Shown here in pieces: positions 32,564 through 41,003 of a stretch of 64,000 nt of DNA. The notes beneath the pieces are model-generated. The model did no database searches, had not been told where the DNA came from, and worked only from the letters and a program-made list of their open reading frames with translations. Within the stretch, counting starts at the first letter, position 1; every line of letters begins with the position of its first letter. This DNA comes from JAVEDQ01 sp035468175 (GTDB lineage Bacteria; Actinomycetota; Actinomycetes; Frankiales; Frankiaceae), in contig DATITC010000172.1 of assembly GCA_035468175.1 (NCBI GenBank), positions 1 to 64,000 on the forward strand, given 5' to 3'. The position numbers and the translations under genes were made by a program.

Positions 32564-35116
32564 ATGACCGACGCACCACCGCCCAGCCACCCGACCGCGC
32601 ACTCGCCCGGCTCGCCCGGCTCGCCCGGCTCGTCCGGCTCGTCCGGCGCTGCCATCGCCCGGCATGTACCAGCTCCCGGCAAGCCGATCCCGACCAGCAC
32701 CTACCGCGTGCAGCTGACGCCGGAGTTCGGCTTCGACGACGCCGCGGCGGTCGTGCCGTACCTCGCCGAGCTCGGCGTCTCGCACCTGTACTGCTCGCCG
32801 TTCCTGCAGGCCGCGCCTGGGTCGGACCACGGCTACGACGTGGTCGACCACACGCGGATGAACGAGGAGCTGGGTGGCGAGGCCGGGCACGGCCGCTTGG
32901 TCGAGACGTGCCGCGAGTTCGGGCTCGGGCTCGTGGTCGACGTCGTGCCGAACCACATGGCGATCAGCGGGCCGGAATCGCAGAACGCCGCTTGGTGGGA
33001 CGTGCTCCGCCACGGTCCGGCCAGTCGGTACGCGTCCTGGTTCGACATCGACTGGGAGACGCGCGACAACCCTGGGCGCGTTCTCGTGCCCGTGCTCGGC
33101 AGCTCGCTGGCCGGCTGCCTGGCCGACGGGGAGATCACGATCGACCGCACCGACGCGACGGTCACCTCGCTCGGTGGCCCCGTCGTGCGCTACTACGAGC
33201 ACGAGGTGCCGCTGGCCCCCGGCACGGCGCACCTCGAGTTGCCCGAGGCGCTCGACCGGCAGTTCTGGCGGCTGTGCGACTGGCGGATCGGCGGCGAGGA
33301 GCTGAACTACCGCCGCTTCTTCGACGTGACGACCCTCGCCGGCATCCGGGTCGAGGACGAGTCAGTGTTCGCCGCCACCCACGAGCGGGTGCTCGAGCAG
33401 ATCGCCGACGGCAGCTTGGACGGGCTCCGCATCGACCATCCGGACGGCCTCGCCGACCCCGAGGGCTACCTCCGTCGGCTCGCCGACGCGACCGGGGGCG
33501 CCTGGGTCGTCGTCGAGAAGATCCTCGAGGGCGACGAGTCCCTCCCCGAGAGCTGGCCGTGCGCCGGAACCACCGGCTACGAGGCGTTGAACCTCGTCAA
33601 CGGGTTGTTCGTCGACCCGCGCGGCGAGCAACCGCTGACGACGCTCTACGGCGAGCTGACCCGGGAGCCGACGGACTGGGACGAGGTCCGCGCCGCCGCC
33701 AAGGGCATCGCCGTCCGTGAGGTCCTGCCGCCGGAGCTGAACCGGCTGTCCGAACTCCTCGTCCGAGCGGCGTGGGCGGACCGGCGAACCCGGGACCTCA
33801 GCCGCCGCGGACTGCGGGAAGCGCTGGAAGCGGTCCTCGAGGAGTTCGACGTCTACCGGGCGTACGTCACGCCCGGGCAACCCGCGCCGGCCGAAGCCCG
33901 CGAGACCGTGACCACGGCCTGCGGCGCCGCCCTGCGTCGACTGCCCGGTCGCGCCGCCGAGATCGCGGCGGTCGCCCGGCTCGCGCTGGCCGGGCCGGGC
34001 GAGTTCGTCGTGCGGTTCCAGCAGACCTGCGGACCGGTCATGGCGAAGGGCGTCGAGGACACCGCGTTCTACCGCTACCACCGGCTCGCGGCGCTGAACG
34101 AGGTCGGTGGGGACCCGGCGGTGTTCGGCGTCGCGGTCGACGAGTTCCACCGTCGCAGCGCGGACACCCAGGCCCGCTGGCCGCTGACGATGACGACATT
34201 GTCCACGCACGACACGAAGCGGGCCGAGGACGTCCGCGCCCGATTGGCGCTGCTCTCCGAGGACCCGGCCGGCTGGGCGAGCGCGGCCGGAGAGCTGATG
34301 GCGCTCGGCGAGCGGCACGTGTCTGCGGCCGGTCCCGACCGCAACGCGATCTACCTGCTGCTCCAGACGCTCGTCGGCGCATCGCTGGCCGGCGAGCCGC
34401 TCGACGCCGACCGAGCCGTCGCCTACCTCGAGAAGGCGACCCGGGAGGCCAAGCAGCACACGTCCTGGACCTCTCCCGACACCGAGTACGACGAGGCGCT
34501 GCAGGCCTACGTCCGCGGAGTTCTCGCCGACCCGCAGTTCGTCGCCCGGCTGTCCGCCTACATCGCGCCGCTGGTCGAGGCCGGGCGGGTCAACGGCCTG
34601 GCTCAGAAGCTGGTGCAGCTGACGATGCCCGGTGTACCGGACGTCTACCAGGGCACCGAGCGATGGGCGCTGTCGCTCGTCGACCCGGACAACCGACGTC
34701 CCGTCGACTTCGGCGACCTCGCGCGGATGCTCGCCACGACCCGCGGCACGCCCAGGCTGGACGACAGCGGCGCCGCAAAGCTGCACCTGGTCCGTGCCGC
34801 CCTGCAGGTGCGACGGGCCCACCCGGAGTGGTTCGGCGTCGACGGGGACTACCAGCCGCTGACGGCAACGGGCGCCGCCGCCGACTATGTGCTCGCCTTC
34901 GCCCGGGCCGGCCGCTGCCTGACGATCGTGCCGCGGCTGGCGCTGGGGCTACGTCGTGCGGGAGGATGGAAGGACACCGCTGTTCCACTGCCTCCCGGCA
35001 CGTGGGTCGACGCCTTCACGGGACGGCGGCACGGCGGCGCGGCCGGTGACTCTGCCTACCTGTTGAAGCTGCTCCGGGACTTTCCGGTGGCGCTGCTGGT
35101 ACCGGCCGAGGACTGA
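32564..35116 (+). CDS. treY: Maltooligosyltrehalose synthase TreY
   Basis: 850 residues, GH13. A Gly/Ser/Pro repeat (GSPGSPGSSGSSG) in the first 30 residues comes from repeated 9-bp DNA units. The domain starts at PTSTYRVQLTPEFGFDDAAAVVPYL; catalytic blocks are LDGLRIDHPDGLADP (nucleophile Asp), VVVEKILEGDE (acid Glu) and STHDTKRAEDVRAR. TreY converts the reducing end of a maltooligosaccharide into a trehalose unit. It lies between glgX and treZ. Confidence 0.95.
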   Translation: MTDAPPPSHPTAHSPGSPGSPGSSGSSGAAIARHVPAPGKPIPTSTYRVQLTPEFGFDDAAAVVPYLAELGVSHLYCSPFLQAAPGSDHGYDVVDHTRMNEELGGEAGHGRLVETCREFGLGLVVDVVPNHMAISGPESQNAAWWDVLRHGPASRYASWFDIDWETRDNPGRVLVPVLGSSLAGCLADGEITIDRTDATVTSLGGPVVRYYEHEVPLAPGTAHLELPEALDRQFWRLCDWRIGGEELNYRRFFDVTTLAGIRVEDESVFAATHERVLEQIADGSLDGLRIDHPDGLADPEGYLRRLADATGGAWVVVEKILEGDESLPESWPCAGTTGYEALNLVNGLFVDPRGEQPLTTLYGELTREPTDWDEVRAAAKGIAVREVLPPELNRLSELLVRAAWADRRTRDLSRRGLREALEAVLEEFDVYRAYVTPGQPAPAEARETVTTACGAALRRLPGRAAEIAAVARLALAGPGEFVVRFQQTCGPVMAKGVEDTAFYRYHRLAALNEVGGDPAVFGVAVDEFHRRSADTQARWPLTMTTLSTHDTKRAEDVRARLALLSEDPAGWASAAGELMALGERHVSAAGPDRNAIYLLLQTLVGASLAGEPLDADRAVAYLEKATREAKQHTSWTSPDTEYDEALQAYVRGVLADPQFVARLSAYIAPLVEAGRVNGLAQKLVQLTMPGVPDVYQGTERWALSLVDPDNRRPVDFGDLARMLATTRGTPRLDDSGAAKLHLVRAALQVRRAHPEWFGVDGDYQPLTATGAAADYVLAFARAGRCLTIVPRLALGLRRAGGWKDTAVPLPPGTWVDAFTGRRHGGAAGDSAYLLKLLRDFPVALLVPAED

Positions 35117-35174
35117 CCGCTCGACTACCACCCGCTCGACGCTGTGCCCAGCCCGAGTCCGAGAGGAGAAGGAC

Positions 35175-35630
35175 GTGCGAGTCTCCGCCAGGTCCGACTA
35201 CGCCGTGCGCGCCCTCATCGAGGTCGCCGGCCGACCCGGCGAGCCGGTGACCGCCGACCAGGTCTCGCGCGCCCAGGGCATCCCGCTCAAGTTCCTGCTC
35301 GGGATTCTCGGCGACCTCCGCCGGTCCGGTCTGGTGCGATCGCAGCGCGGCCCGTCCGGCGGCTATCTGATGGACCGGGAGCCGGAGTCGATCACCGTCG
35401 CCGACATCATGCGGGCGGTCGACGGACCCCTCGCCTCCGTACAGGGCTCGCGGCCGGAGTCGATGACCTATCCGGGCTCCGCGGCCCGTCTGCAGGAGGT
35501 GTGGGTCGCGCTGCGGGCGAGCCTGCGGACCGTTCTGGAGGCCGTCACCCTGGCCGACCTCGTCTCCGGGGATCTGCCGCCGGTGATCGCCGAGCTCACC
35601 CGCGACGCGGAGGCTTGGTCCCGCCGCTGA
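35175..35630 (+). CDS. Rrf2-family transcription regulator without Fe-S cysteines
   Basis: 151 residues with a GAGAGGAGAAGGA ribosome site. The Rrf2 winged helix (VSARSDYAVRALIEVAGRPGEPVTADQVSRAQGIPLKFLLGILGDLRRSGLVRSQRGPSGGYLM) is complete. The protein has no cysteine, so the Fe-S cluster of IscR/NsrR/RsrR cannot form; CymR of Bacillus is a cluster-free member that controls sulfur metabolism. A TSUP exporter lies 1.4 kb downstream and sulfate-activation genes 11 kb away, so a link to sulfur is possible but inferred. Confidence 0.85.
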   Translation: MRVSARSDYAVRALIEVAGRPGEPVTADQVSRAQGIPLKFLLGILGDLRRSGLVRSQRGPSGGYLMDREPESITVADIMRAVDGPLASVQGSRPESMTYPGSAARLQEVWVALRASLRTVLEAVTLADLVSGDLPPVIAELTRDAEAWSRR

Positions 35631-35654
35631 CGCGTGCACCGCCGCCGCCAAGTT

Positions 35655-35703
35655 GATCAACTGACCCTTGGCCGACCCCCGTGGCCAAGGGGGTCAGTTG
35701 ATC
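35655..35703. repeat. Palindromic element A (GATCAACTGACC family)
   Basis: Left arm 35655-35673 (GATCAACTGACCC then TTGGCC) pairs with right arm 35683-35703 (GGCCAA, a 2-nt bulge, then GGGTCAGTTGATC) around a 9-nt loop. It is 25 bp after the Rrf2 stop and may also serve as its terminator. Confidence 0.8.
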
Positions 35704-35738
35704 ACATCGAGCCCCAGTCTCTTCCGCCGAGCCGAGTC

Positions 35739-35789
35739 GATCAACTGCCCCCTCAGCGCCCCGCGGCGGGTGCGCAAGGTCAGTTGATC
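35739..35789. repeat. Palindromic element B (GATCAACTG family)
   Basis: GATCAACTG (35739-35747) and CAGTTGATC (35781-35789) form perfect 9-bp ends; the inside is GC-rich with partial pairing. It lies 36 bp after element A and 80 bp before the start of the AbiEi-nuclease gene. Confidence 0.75.
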
Positions 35790-35869
35790 GTTCTGGGGGT
35801 GCGGCGCCGTCATCCCCAGCGGCGCGCGAACGGTCACCGCGGCCAACGCGGCAACCACACCCTGCAGGT

Positions 35870-36814
35870 GTGGACGAGAAGCTTCTGGCGCTGGCCGCCA
35901 CGCAGCACGGCCTCCTGACCAGCGCCCAGATCGCGGCGGCCGGGCACGAGCACCTGTTCCGACGACGTCTCCGCAGCCAGGAATGGGTCAAGGAGCAGCC
36001 GTCCGTGCTCCGCCCGGCATTCTGGAACCCGACCTTCGCCGCACGGGTGACCGCGGTGCGGCTCGCGATCAAGGCGGTCGGGCCGGCGACAGGCTGGTGC
36101 TTCTCGCACACGACTGCGGCGCGGTTGGCGAAGCTCAAGGTCCCCGAGTCCGACGCGATCCACGTCCTCCTGCCAGTTGCCAGGCGGAAGTTGGCGCTCG
36201 CCGGTGTCACCAGGCACTTCAGCGAGCGGCCGCTGCGCACGATGCGCATCGTCGACGAACCGGTGCCGTTCCCGACGCAGACGATCGTGCAGTGCGCCGT
36301 GGTGCTGCCGCGGGACGACCTCCTCACGCTCGTCGAGGACAGCATCCGCACCGGCCAGGTCAGCCTGCCGCTTCTGTTCGACGGGTGCGAGCGAGGTGTC
36401 TCGGGTTCGGCAGCACTTCGCTCAGTGCTCTACGAGATCTCCGCCGAGGGGACGGACCGATGGATGCGGCGGCTCGTGCGGTTGTTGGTCGCTGCCGGGC
36501 TACCCAGGCCTGCGCTGGAAGTCCCTGTCTACGACAATCGGCGGCTTCGCGCCCAGCTCGACGGCTTCTACGAGGATGCGAAGCTGGCGCTCGAGGTGGA
36601 CGACTGGGAAACCCACGGGTCCCGGTCGGCGCAGGAGCGAGACCGGCAGCGGGACCGCTGGCTGTTCGATACGCGCGGGATCGTCACTCTCCGGTTCATG
36701 CCTCGCGAGATCCGTCGCCGGCCGGCACAGGTGGTCAATGACATCGACCAGGCCTACCGCCGACGGCTCGGTCGGGGATCGGGCCGAGATCCTGCGCGAT
36801 CAACTGACCCTTGA
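35870..36814 (+). CDS. AbiEi-type winged helix fused to a Vsr/DUF559-like nuclease domain
   Basis: 314 residues from a GTG. The N-terminal 55 residues resemble the winged helix of type IV antitoxin AbiEi (LALAATQHGLLTSAQIAAAGHEHLFRRRLRSQEWV). A middle domain (SVLRPAFWNPTFAARVTAVRLAI...FSHTTAARLAKLKVP...IHVLLP) matches the AbiEi C-terminal part. The last 80 residues look like a PD-(D/E)XK, Vsr-type fold: LDGFYEDAKLALEVDDWETHG then RDRQRDRWLFDTRGIVTLRF. No AbiEii toxin is adjacent. Four palindromes flank the gene, one formed by its own last codons. The function is unknown; a role in DNA mobility, defence or repeat maintenance is possible. Confidence 0.75.
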   Translation: MDEKLLALAATQHGLLTSAQIAAAGHEHLFRRRLRSQEWVKEQPSVLRPAFWNPTFAARVTAVRLAIKAVGPATGWCFSHTTAARLAKLKVPESDAIHVLLPVARRKLALAGVTRHFSERPLRTMRIVDEPVPFPTQTIVQCAVVLPRDDLLTLVEDSIRTGQVSLPLLFDGCERGVSGSAALRSVLYEISAEGTDRWMRRLVRLLVAAGLPRPALEVPVYDNRRLRAQLDGFYEDAKLALEVDDWETHGSRSAQERDRQRDRWLFDTRGIVTLRFMPREIRRRPAQVVNDIDQAYRRRLGRGSGRDPARSTDP

Positions 36815-36846
36815 CCGCCCGCAGCGATCGATGCGGTCAGTTGATC
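36798..36846. repeat. Palindromic element C overlapping the nuclease gene's 3' end
   Basis: GATCAACTGACC (36798-36809) and GGTCAGTTGATC (36835-36846) form perfect 12-bp arms around a 25-nt loop. The left arm lies inside the coding sequence and encodes its last residues (RSTDP), with the TGA stop three bases into the loop. Confidence 0.85.
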
Positions 36847-36854
36847 CGAAAGGC

Positions 36855-36886
36855 GGGCCCGCTATCTCCGCCGGGTGAGCGGGCCC
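36855..36886. terminator. Hairpin after the nuclease gene
   Basis: GGGCCCGCT (36855-36863) pairs perfectly with AGCGGGCCC (36878-36886) around a 14-nt loop, between palindromic elements C and D. It probably ends transcription of the nuclease gene. Confidence 0.6.
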
Positions 36887-36890
36887 AAGC

Positions 36891-36933
36891 GAGCAACTGA
36901 CCGATGTCGCTCCGGGGTGAAGGTCAGGTGATC
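36891..36933. repeat. Palindromic element D (degenerate GATCAACTGACC copy)
   Basis: GAGCAACTGACC (36891-36902) and GGTCAGGTGATC (36922-36933) pair at 10 of 12 positions around a 19-nt loop. It is the outermost right copy of the family, about 125 bp before the TSUP gene. Confidence 0.7.
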
Positions 36934-37059
36934 CCGAAGAGAGACAGGGGAGGCAGGCCTCACCCGCGGATCGGCAGCGCGAGCGGTGCTGTTTGTCTAT
37001 CGTGACCATCGGGATTGTTTGGCCGCGGGCCGCCCCGCTCGTCCAAGGAAGGGTGGGGC

Positions 37060-37977
37060 ATGCACCTCGACCTCTACGTGACCATTGCCGGTCTGGTCGT
37101 TGGGTTCGTCGTCGGGATGACCGGCATGGGCGGCGGCGCCCTGATGACGCCCGTGCTCGTGCTGGTATTCGGCATCCAGCCCCTGGCCGCCGTGTCCAGC
37201 GACCTCGTCGCTTCAATGATCATGAAGCCGGTCGGCGGGGCGGTGCACGTCCGCCGCGGCACCGTGCACAAGGAGCTCGTGCGCTGGTTGGTCCTCGGAT
37301 CGGTGCCCTCCGCGTTCTGCGGCGTTCTGCTGATCAAGGCCCTCGGCAACGGCGCGGGGGTCCAGTCCATCGTCAAGGTCTCGCTCGGCGTCGCCCTCCT
37401 GGTGGCCGTGACGATGATGATCGCGCGGGCCGTACTCGACGTCCGCCAGCGCTACCGCCAGGCCGGCCGGGTGCCGATCGAGCCGTCGACGGTGAACGTC
37501 CGTCCGCTGCCGACGCTCGCGGTGGGGGTGCTCGGCGGACTCGTGGTCGGCCTGACCTCCGTCGGTTCGGGTTCGCTGATCATCGTCGCGCTGCTCATGC
37601 TCTATCCCACGTTGAAGGCGGGGGACCTCGTCGGTACCGACCTGGTGCAGGCGGTGCCCTTGGTGGCGTCGGCCGCGCTCGGGCACCTGATCTTCGGGGA
37701 TTTCCAGTTCGGGCTGACCGCGTCGATCCTGATCGGCAGCCTCCCCGGCGTGTACCTGGGTGCCCGGCTGTCCTCGAGTGCTCCCAGCTGGCTGATCCGG
37801 CGGGCCATCGCGATCGTGCTGCTCGCGAGCGCCCTGAAGCTGCTCGACGTTCCCACGGTCACCGTCGGGTGGACGCTGCTCGCGGTGCTCGTGGTCAGTC
37901 CCTTCGTCTGGACCCGGATCCGTCGCACGATCAAGGGCCAGGCCCGTCGGACGATCGCGGCGGCTGCCGGGACGTGA
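37060..37977 (+). CDS. TauE/SafE-family (TSUP) sulfite/anion exporter
   Basis: 305 residues from the ATG at 37060, with AAGGAAGGG upstream; the frame extends to 37015 without homology. About eight membrane helices. The two TSUP repeats begin with glycine-rich motifs: VVGFVVGMTGMGGGALMTPVLVLVFG and GLVVGLTSVGSGSLIIVALLMLYP. TSUP proteins export sulfite or other organosulfonate anions, or take up sulfur compounds. Its position downstream of an Rrf2 gene, interrupted by the nuclease gene, suggests they once formed a unit. Confidence 0.9.
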   Translation: MHLDLYVTIAGLVVGFVVGMTGMGGGALMTPVLVLVFGIQPLAAVSSDLVASMIMKPVGGAVHVRRGTVHKELVRWLVLGSVPSAFCGVLLIKALGNGAGVQSIVKVSLGVALLVAVTMMIARAVLDVRQRYRQAGRVPIEPSTVNVRPLPTLAVGVLGGLVVGLTSVGSGSLIIVALLMLYPTLKAGDLVGTDLVQAVPLVASAALGHLIFGDFQFGLTASILIGSLPGVYLGARLSSSAPSWLIRRAIAIVLLASALKLLDVPTVTVGWTLLAVLVVSPFVWTRIRRTIKGQARRTIAAAAGT

Positions 37978-38078
37978 TCACGAAAGAAAGCCAGGACCTC
38001 CGCCGGTAGCCTGCCGTCCGGGGCCACGCCGCCCCGGGCACCCGGCATCCGGGGCTCTCCCGCTGCCGGAAGGACCTC

Positions 38079-39854
38079 ATGGCGCGCTTTGACGTCTGGG
38101 CACCCGCTGCCTCCGCCGTCGAGGTCGACATCGCCGAGCCGTCGAAAGCGGCGGGGCGTACGGCGCTGAGCCTCGGGGACGACGGCTGGTGGGGGGTCGA
38201 CGTCCCGGACGCGGCGCCCGGGGACGACTACTCCTTCCGGCTCGGGATCGACGGAGGAGAACCGGGCGAACCGCTGCCCGACCCACGCTCCCGGTGGCAG
38301 CCGCACGGGGTCGACGGGCCCTCCCGGCTCTACGACGACGCCGCCTTCACGTGGACCGACGACCGATGGCGGGGGCTCCCGCTTGCCGGCAGCGTCCTCT
38401 ACGAACTCCACGTCGGCACCTTCACCGACGAGGGCACGTTCGACGCGGCCGTGGAGAAGCTCGACCACCTGGTCGACCTGGGCGTCGACGCGGTGGAGTT
38501 GCTACCGGTCAACGCCTTCGGCGGCGTGCGTGGCTGGGGCTACGACGGTGTCGACCTGTTCGCGGTGCACGACCCGTACGGCGGCCCGGACGGGCTGAAG
38601 CGGCTCGTCGACGCCTGTCACGCCCGCGGCCTCGGCGTGGTGATGGACGTCGTCTACAACCACCTCGGCCCGGCCGGCAACTACCTCGGCCGCTTCGGCC
38701 CCTATTTCACCGACACCCACGTCACGCCGTGGGGCTCGGCGGTCAACCTCGACGCACCCGGTTCCGACGGGGTCCGGGCGTTCATTCTCGACAACGCGCG
38801 GATGTGGCTCCGCGACTTCCACATCGACGGGCTGCGGCTCGACGCCGTCCATGCACTGGCCGACGAGCGCGCGATCCACGTGCTCGAGGAACTCGCTGCC
38901 ACCGTCGAACAGCTGGGGGCGCAGACTCGCCGGCCCTTGTTCTTGATCGCCGAGAGCGACCTCAACGACCCCAAGCTCATCCGGTCCCGGCAGTCCGGCG
39001 GTTACGGCCTGGACGCGCAGTGGTGCGACGACGTGCACCACGCGCTGTGGGCGACCCTGTCCGGTGAGCGCCAGGGCTACTACGTCGACTTCGGCCCGCT
39101 CGCCGTGTTGGCGAAGGCCATGACGAAGGCTTTCGTGCACGACGGCAGCTATTCGACGTTCCGGGGGCGCCGGCACGGTCGACCGGCGACCGGGGTGGCC
39201 GCCCACCGCTTCGTCACGTTCCTGCAGGATCACGACCAGATCGGCAATCGGGGGTTGGGAGACCGGGCCACAGCGACGCTGCCGGATGAACTGCTGCAGG
39301 TCGGTGCCGCCTTGCTGCTGCTCTCCCCCTACACCCCGATGCTGTTCATGGGCGAGGAGTGGGGGGCCCGGACGCCGTGGCAGTTCTTCTCCGACCAAGC
39401 CGGAGAGCTCGGCGAAGCGGTCCGGACGGGACGGCGCGCCGAGTTCGCCGCCCACGGGTGGGCGACCGGGGACGTGCCGGACCCGCAGGACCCGGGCACC
39501 TTCCAGCACTCGAAGCTCGACTGGTCCGAGCCGACGTCCCAGCGCGGAGCGGCGCTGCTCGACTGGTACCGCAAATTGCTGCGGCTGCGCCGCGTCGAGC
39601 CCGACCTGACCGATCCCGATCTCGGCAACGTGCATGTCTCCTTCGACCGGGAGACCGAGGACGAGCCAGGTAGCTGGTTCGTCCTGCGCCGCAAGTCGGT
39701 CGCGATCGCGGTCAACCTCGGCTCGGAGCGCCAGGTGATCCCGGTCCCCGGCACTCCCGTCCGGATGCTTCTGACCTCGCAGCCGGGCTTCGGTTTCGGG
39801 GACGGCGCCGTCGGCATCGCCGGGCGCTCGGTGGCGGTCCTGAAGCTGATCTGA
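38079..39854 (+). CDS. treZ: Malto-oligosyltrehalose trehalohydrolase TreZ
   Basis: 591 residues. An N-terminal CBM48-like domain (ARFDVWAPAASAVEVDI) is followed by the GH13 barrel; SVLYELHVGTFTDEGTF is typical of TreZ. Catalytic blocks: IDGLRLDAVHAL (nucleophile Asp), LIAESDLND (acid Glu) and FLQDHDQIGN (Asp). TreZ cleaves the trehalosyl unit made by TreY to release free trehalose. It is separated from treY by a 3-kb insertion containing the Rrf2, nuclease and TSUP genes. Confidence 0.95.
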   Translation: MARFDVWAPAASAVEVDIAEPSKAAGRTALSLGDDGWWGVDVPDAAPGDDYSFRLGIDGGEPGEPLPDPRSRWQPHGVDGPSRLYDDAAFTWTDDRWRGLPLAGSVLYELHVGTFTDEGTFDAAVEKLDHLVDLGVDAVELLPVNAFGGVRGWGYDGVDLFAVHDPYGGPDGLKRLVDACHARGLGVVMDVVYNHLGPAGNYLGRFGPYFTDTHVTPWGSAVNLDAPGSDGVRAFILDNARMWLRDFHIDGLRLDAVHALADERAIHVLEELAATVEQLGAQTRRPLFLIAESDLNDPKLIRSRQSGGYGLDAQWCDDVHHALWATLSGERQGYYVDFGPLAVLAKAMTKAFVHDGSYSTFRGRRHGRPATGVAAHRFVTFLQDHDQIGNRGLGDRATATLPDELLQVGAALLLLSPYTPMLFMGEEWGARTPWQFFSDQAGELGEAVRTGRRAEFAAHGWATGDVPDPQDPGTFQHSKLDWSEPTSQRGAALLDWYRKLLRLRRVEPDLTDPDLGNVHVSFDRETEDEPGSWFVLRRKSVAIAVNLGSERQVIPVPGTPVRMLLTSQPGFGFGDGAVGIAGRSVAVLKLI

Positions 39855-39908
39855 CCGGGCCGGGTCGCGAGTCCGTGACCTTTCAGACCAGTCGGGGAGG
39901 GCGCAGAC

Positions 39909-39965
39909 ATGCGGATCGTGGTCACCGGGGCGTCCGGAAACGTCGGAAGTCGTGTTCTCGAATGC
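39909..39965 (+). pseudogene. N-terminal fragment of an NAD(P)-dependent epimerase/dehydratase
   Basis: After a GGGAGGG ribosome site, ATG begins MRIVVTGASGNVGSRVL, a textbook Rossmann start (GxxGxxG) of an extended SDR. The similarity stops after about 17 codons and the frame continues as low-complexity Arg-rich sequence through tandem repeats. Only the head of a gene remains. An intact relative starting MRIAVAGGTGLVGRHVVDVI lies on the other strand 200 bp away. Confidence 0.65.
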
Positions 39966-40052
39966 GAGCGGTGGTACGAGCCCCGTCCTTCAGGCCGTTC
40001 GTGGACCGAGCGACCAGATCGTTCCCGCCGGCAGAGGCCTGCTGCCCCGGTT

Positions 40053-40106
40053 CGGCGGCAAGCTCCAGGACGGCGGCAAGCTCTAGGACGGCGGCAAGCT
40101 CTGGGA
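40053..40106. repeat. Three tandem 18-bp repeats beside the epimerase fragment
   Basis: CGGCGGCAAGCTCCAGGA and two near-copies (40053-40070, 40071-40088, 40089-40106) are followed by a partial fourth. They lie in the gap between treZ and the NmrA-like gene, just past the 3' end of the latter. Confidence 0.8.
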
Positions 40107-40127
40107 CGGCGGCAGCGGCGCGAGCCG

Positions 40128-40889
40128 CTAGCGCTGGAGAGCCGGGTCCGGCTGCGCCTCGAGCCATTCGGCGAACGTCTGCCGTCCCCGTGGTCCCACC
40201 GTCAGGGGCAGCAGTCCTCCGGACGCCGCTGCGCGGGCAGCCGCGCCGGGAAGCCGGAGCGGGATCACCCGACGACGTGAACCCCGGCTCCGCAACAGCT
40301 GCCGGACCAGGTCGGGCATCTGATGCTCTTCCGGACCGGCGAAGTCCGGCGCCGTTCCGAGCGGTTCACCCAAGGCGAGCCGCACCAGTTCCTCCGCCAC
40401 CTCCTGCGCCGCGACGGGCTGGGTCAGCATGCGCGGTAGGACGACGACCGGCCCGATTGCCGCACGCTGTACCATCTGCTCGGCGAACTCGTGGAATTGG
40501 GTGGCGCGGAGCACGGTGATCGGAACCGCGCTCTCCAGGAGCAGCTCCTCCTGGCGACGCTTGCCGGCGTAGTAGCCGAGGTCGACCCGGTCGACCCCGA
40601 CGATCGAGAGCGCGACGAGATGGTCGATCCCCGCTCGGGCGCTCGCCTCCAGCAGATGCCGGGTGGACGCCTCGAAGAACCGCAAGGCCGCCCGGCGGCT
40701 CATCGCGGTCACGTTGGTGACGTCGATGAGTCGCTCGCTCCCGTCCAGGGCGGCGTCCAGCCCGCTGCCCGTGGTCACGTCGACCCCCGTCGAGCGGGCC
40801 AGAACCACCGGCGTGTGCCCCGCGCTTCGGATCACGTCCACGACGTGCCGTCCGACCAGTCCCGTGCCGCCCGCCACCGCGATGCGCAT
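40128..40889 (-). CDS. NAD(P)H-binding NmrA/SDR-like protein
   Basis: 253 residues. The start MRIAVAGGTGLVGRHVVDVIRSAGH is an atypical SDR Rossmann motif (GGTGxxG). The pattern DHLVALSIVGVDRVDLGYYAGKRRQEELL (with a YxxxK-like segment) and VPITVLRATQFHEF is seen in NmrA-like sensor or reductase proteins. No membrane segment. The substrate is unknown. It lies alone between ZapE and the epimerase fragment; the latter may be a decayed paralogue. Confidence 0.8.
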   Translation of the reverse strand: MRIAVAGGTGLVGRHVVDVIRSAGHTPVVLARSTGVDVTTGSGLDAALDGSERLIDVTNVTAMSRRAALRFFEASTRHLLEASARAGIDHLVALSIVGVDRVDLGYYAGKRRQEELLLESAVPITVLRATQFHEFAEQMVQRAAIGPVVVLPRMLTQPVAAQEVAEELVRLALGEPLGTAPDFAGPEEHQMPDLVRQLLRSRGSRRRVIPLRLPGAAARAAASGGLLPLTVGPRGRQTFAEWLEAQPDPALQR

Positions 40890-41003
40890 CGTTCCGCCCT
40901 CCCCGTTCTCGGTACCTGCCAGCAGAATGACGGATCACGCGCCGGCACTGTGACACCCGCCGCGACATCCAGCGAACGCGGACGGATGTCATCGCGACCT
41001 CCA

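Noticed and set aside
35870..36814. A complete type IV toxin-antitoxin pair
   Set aside because: Only the AbiEi-like part is present and no AbiEii nucleotidyltransferase gene is adjacent.
35655..36933. Insertion sequence around the nuclease gene
   Set aside because: No transposase motif, and the palindromes are internal hairpins rather than one pair of terminal inverted repeats; no target-site duplication was recognised.
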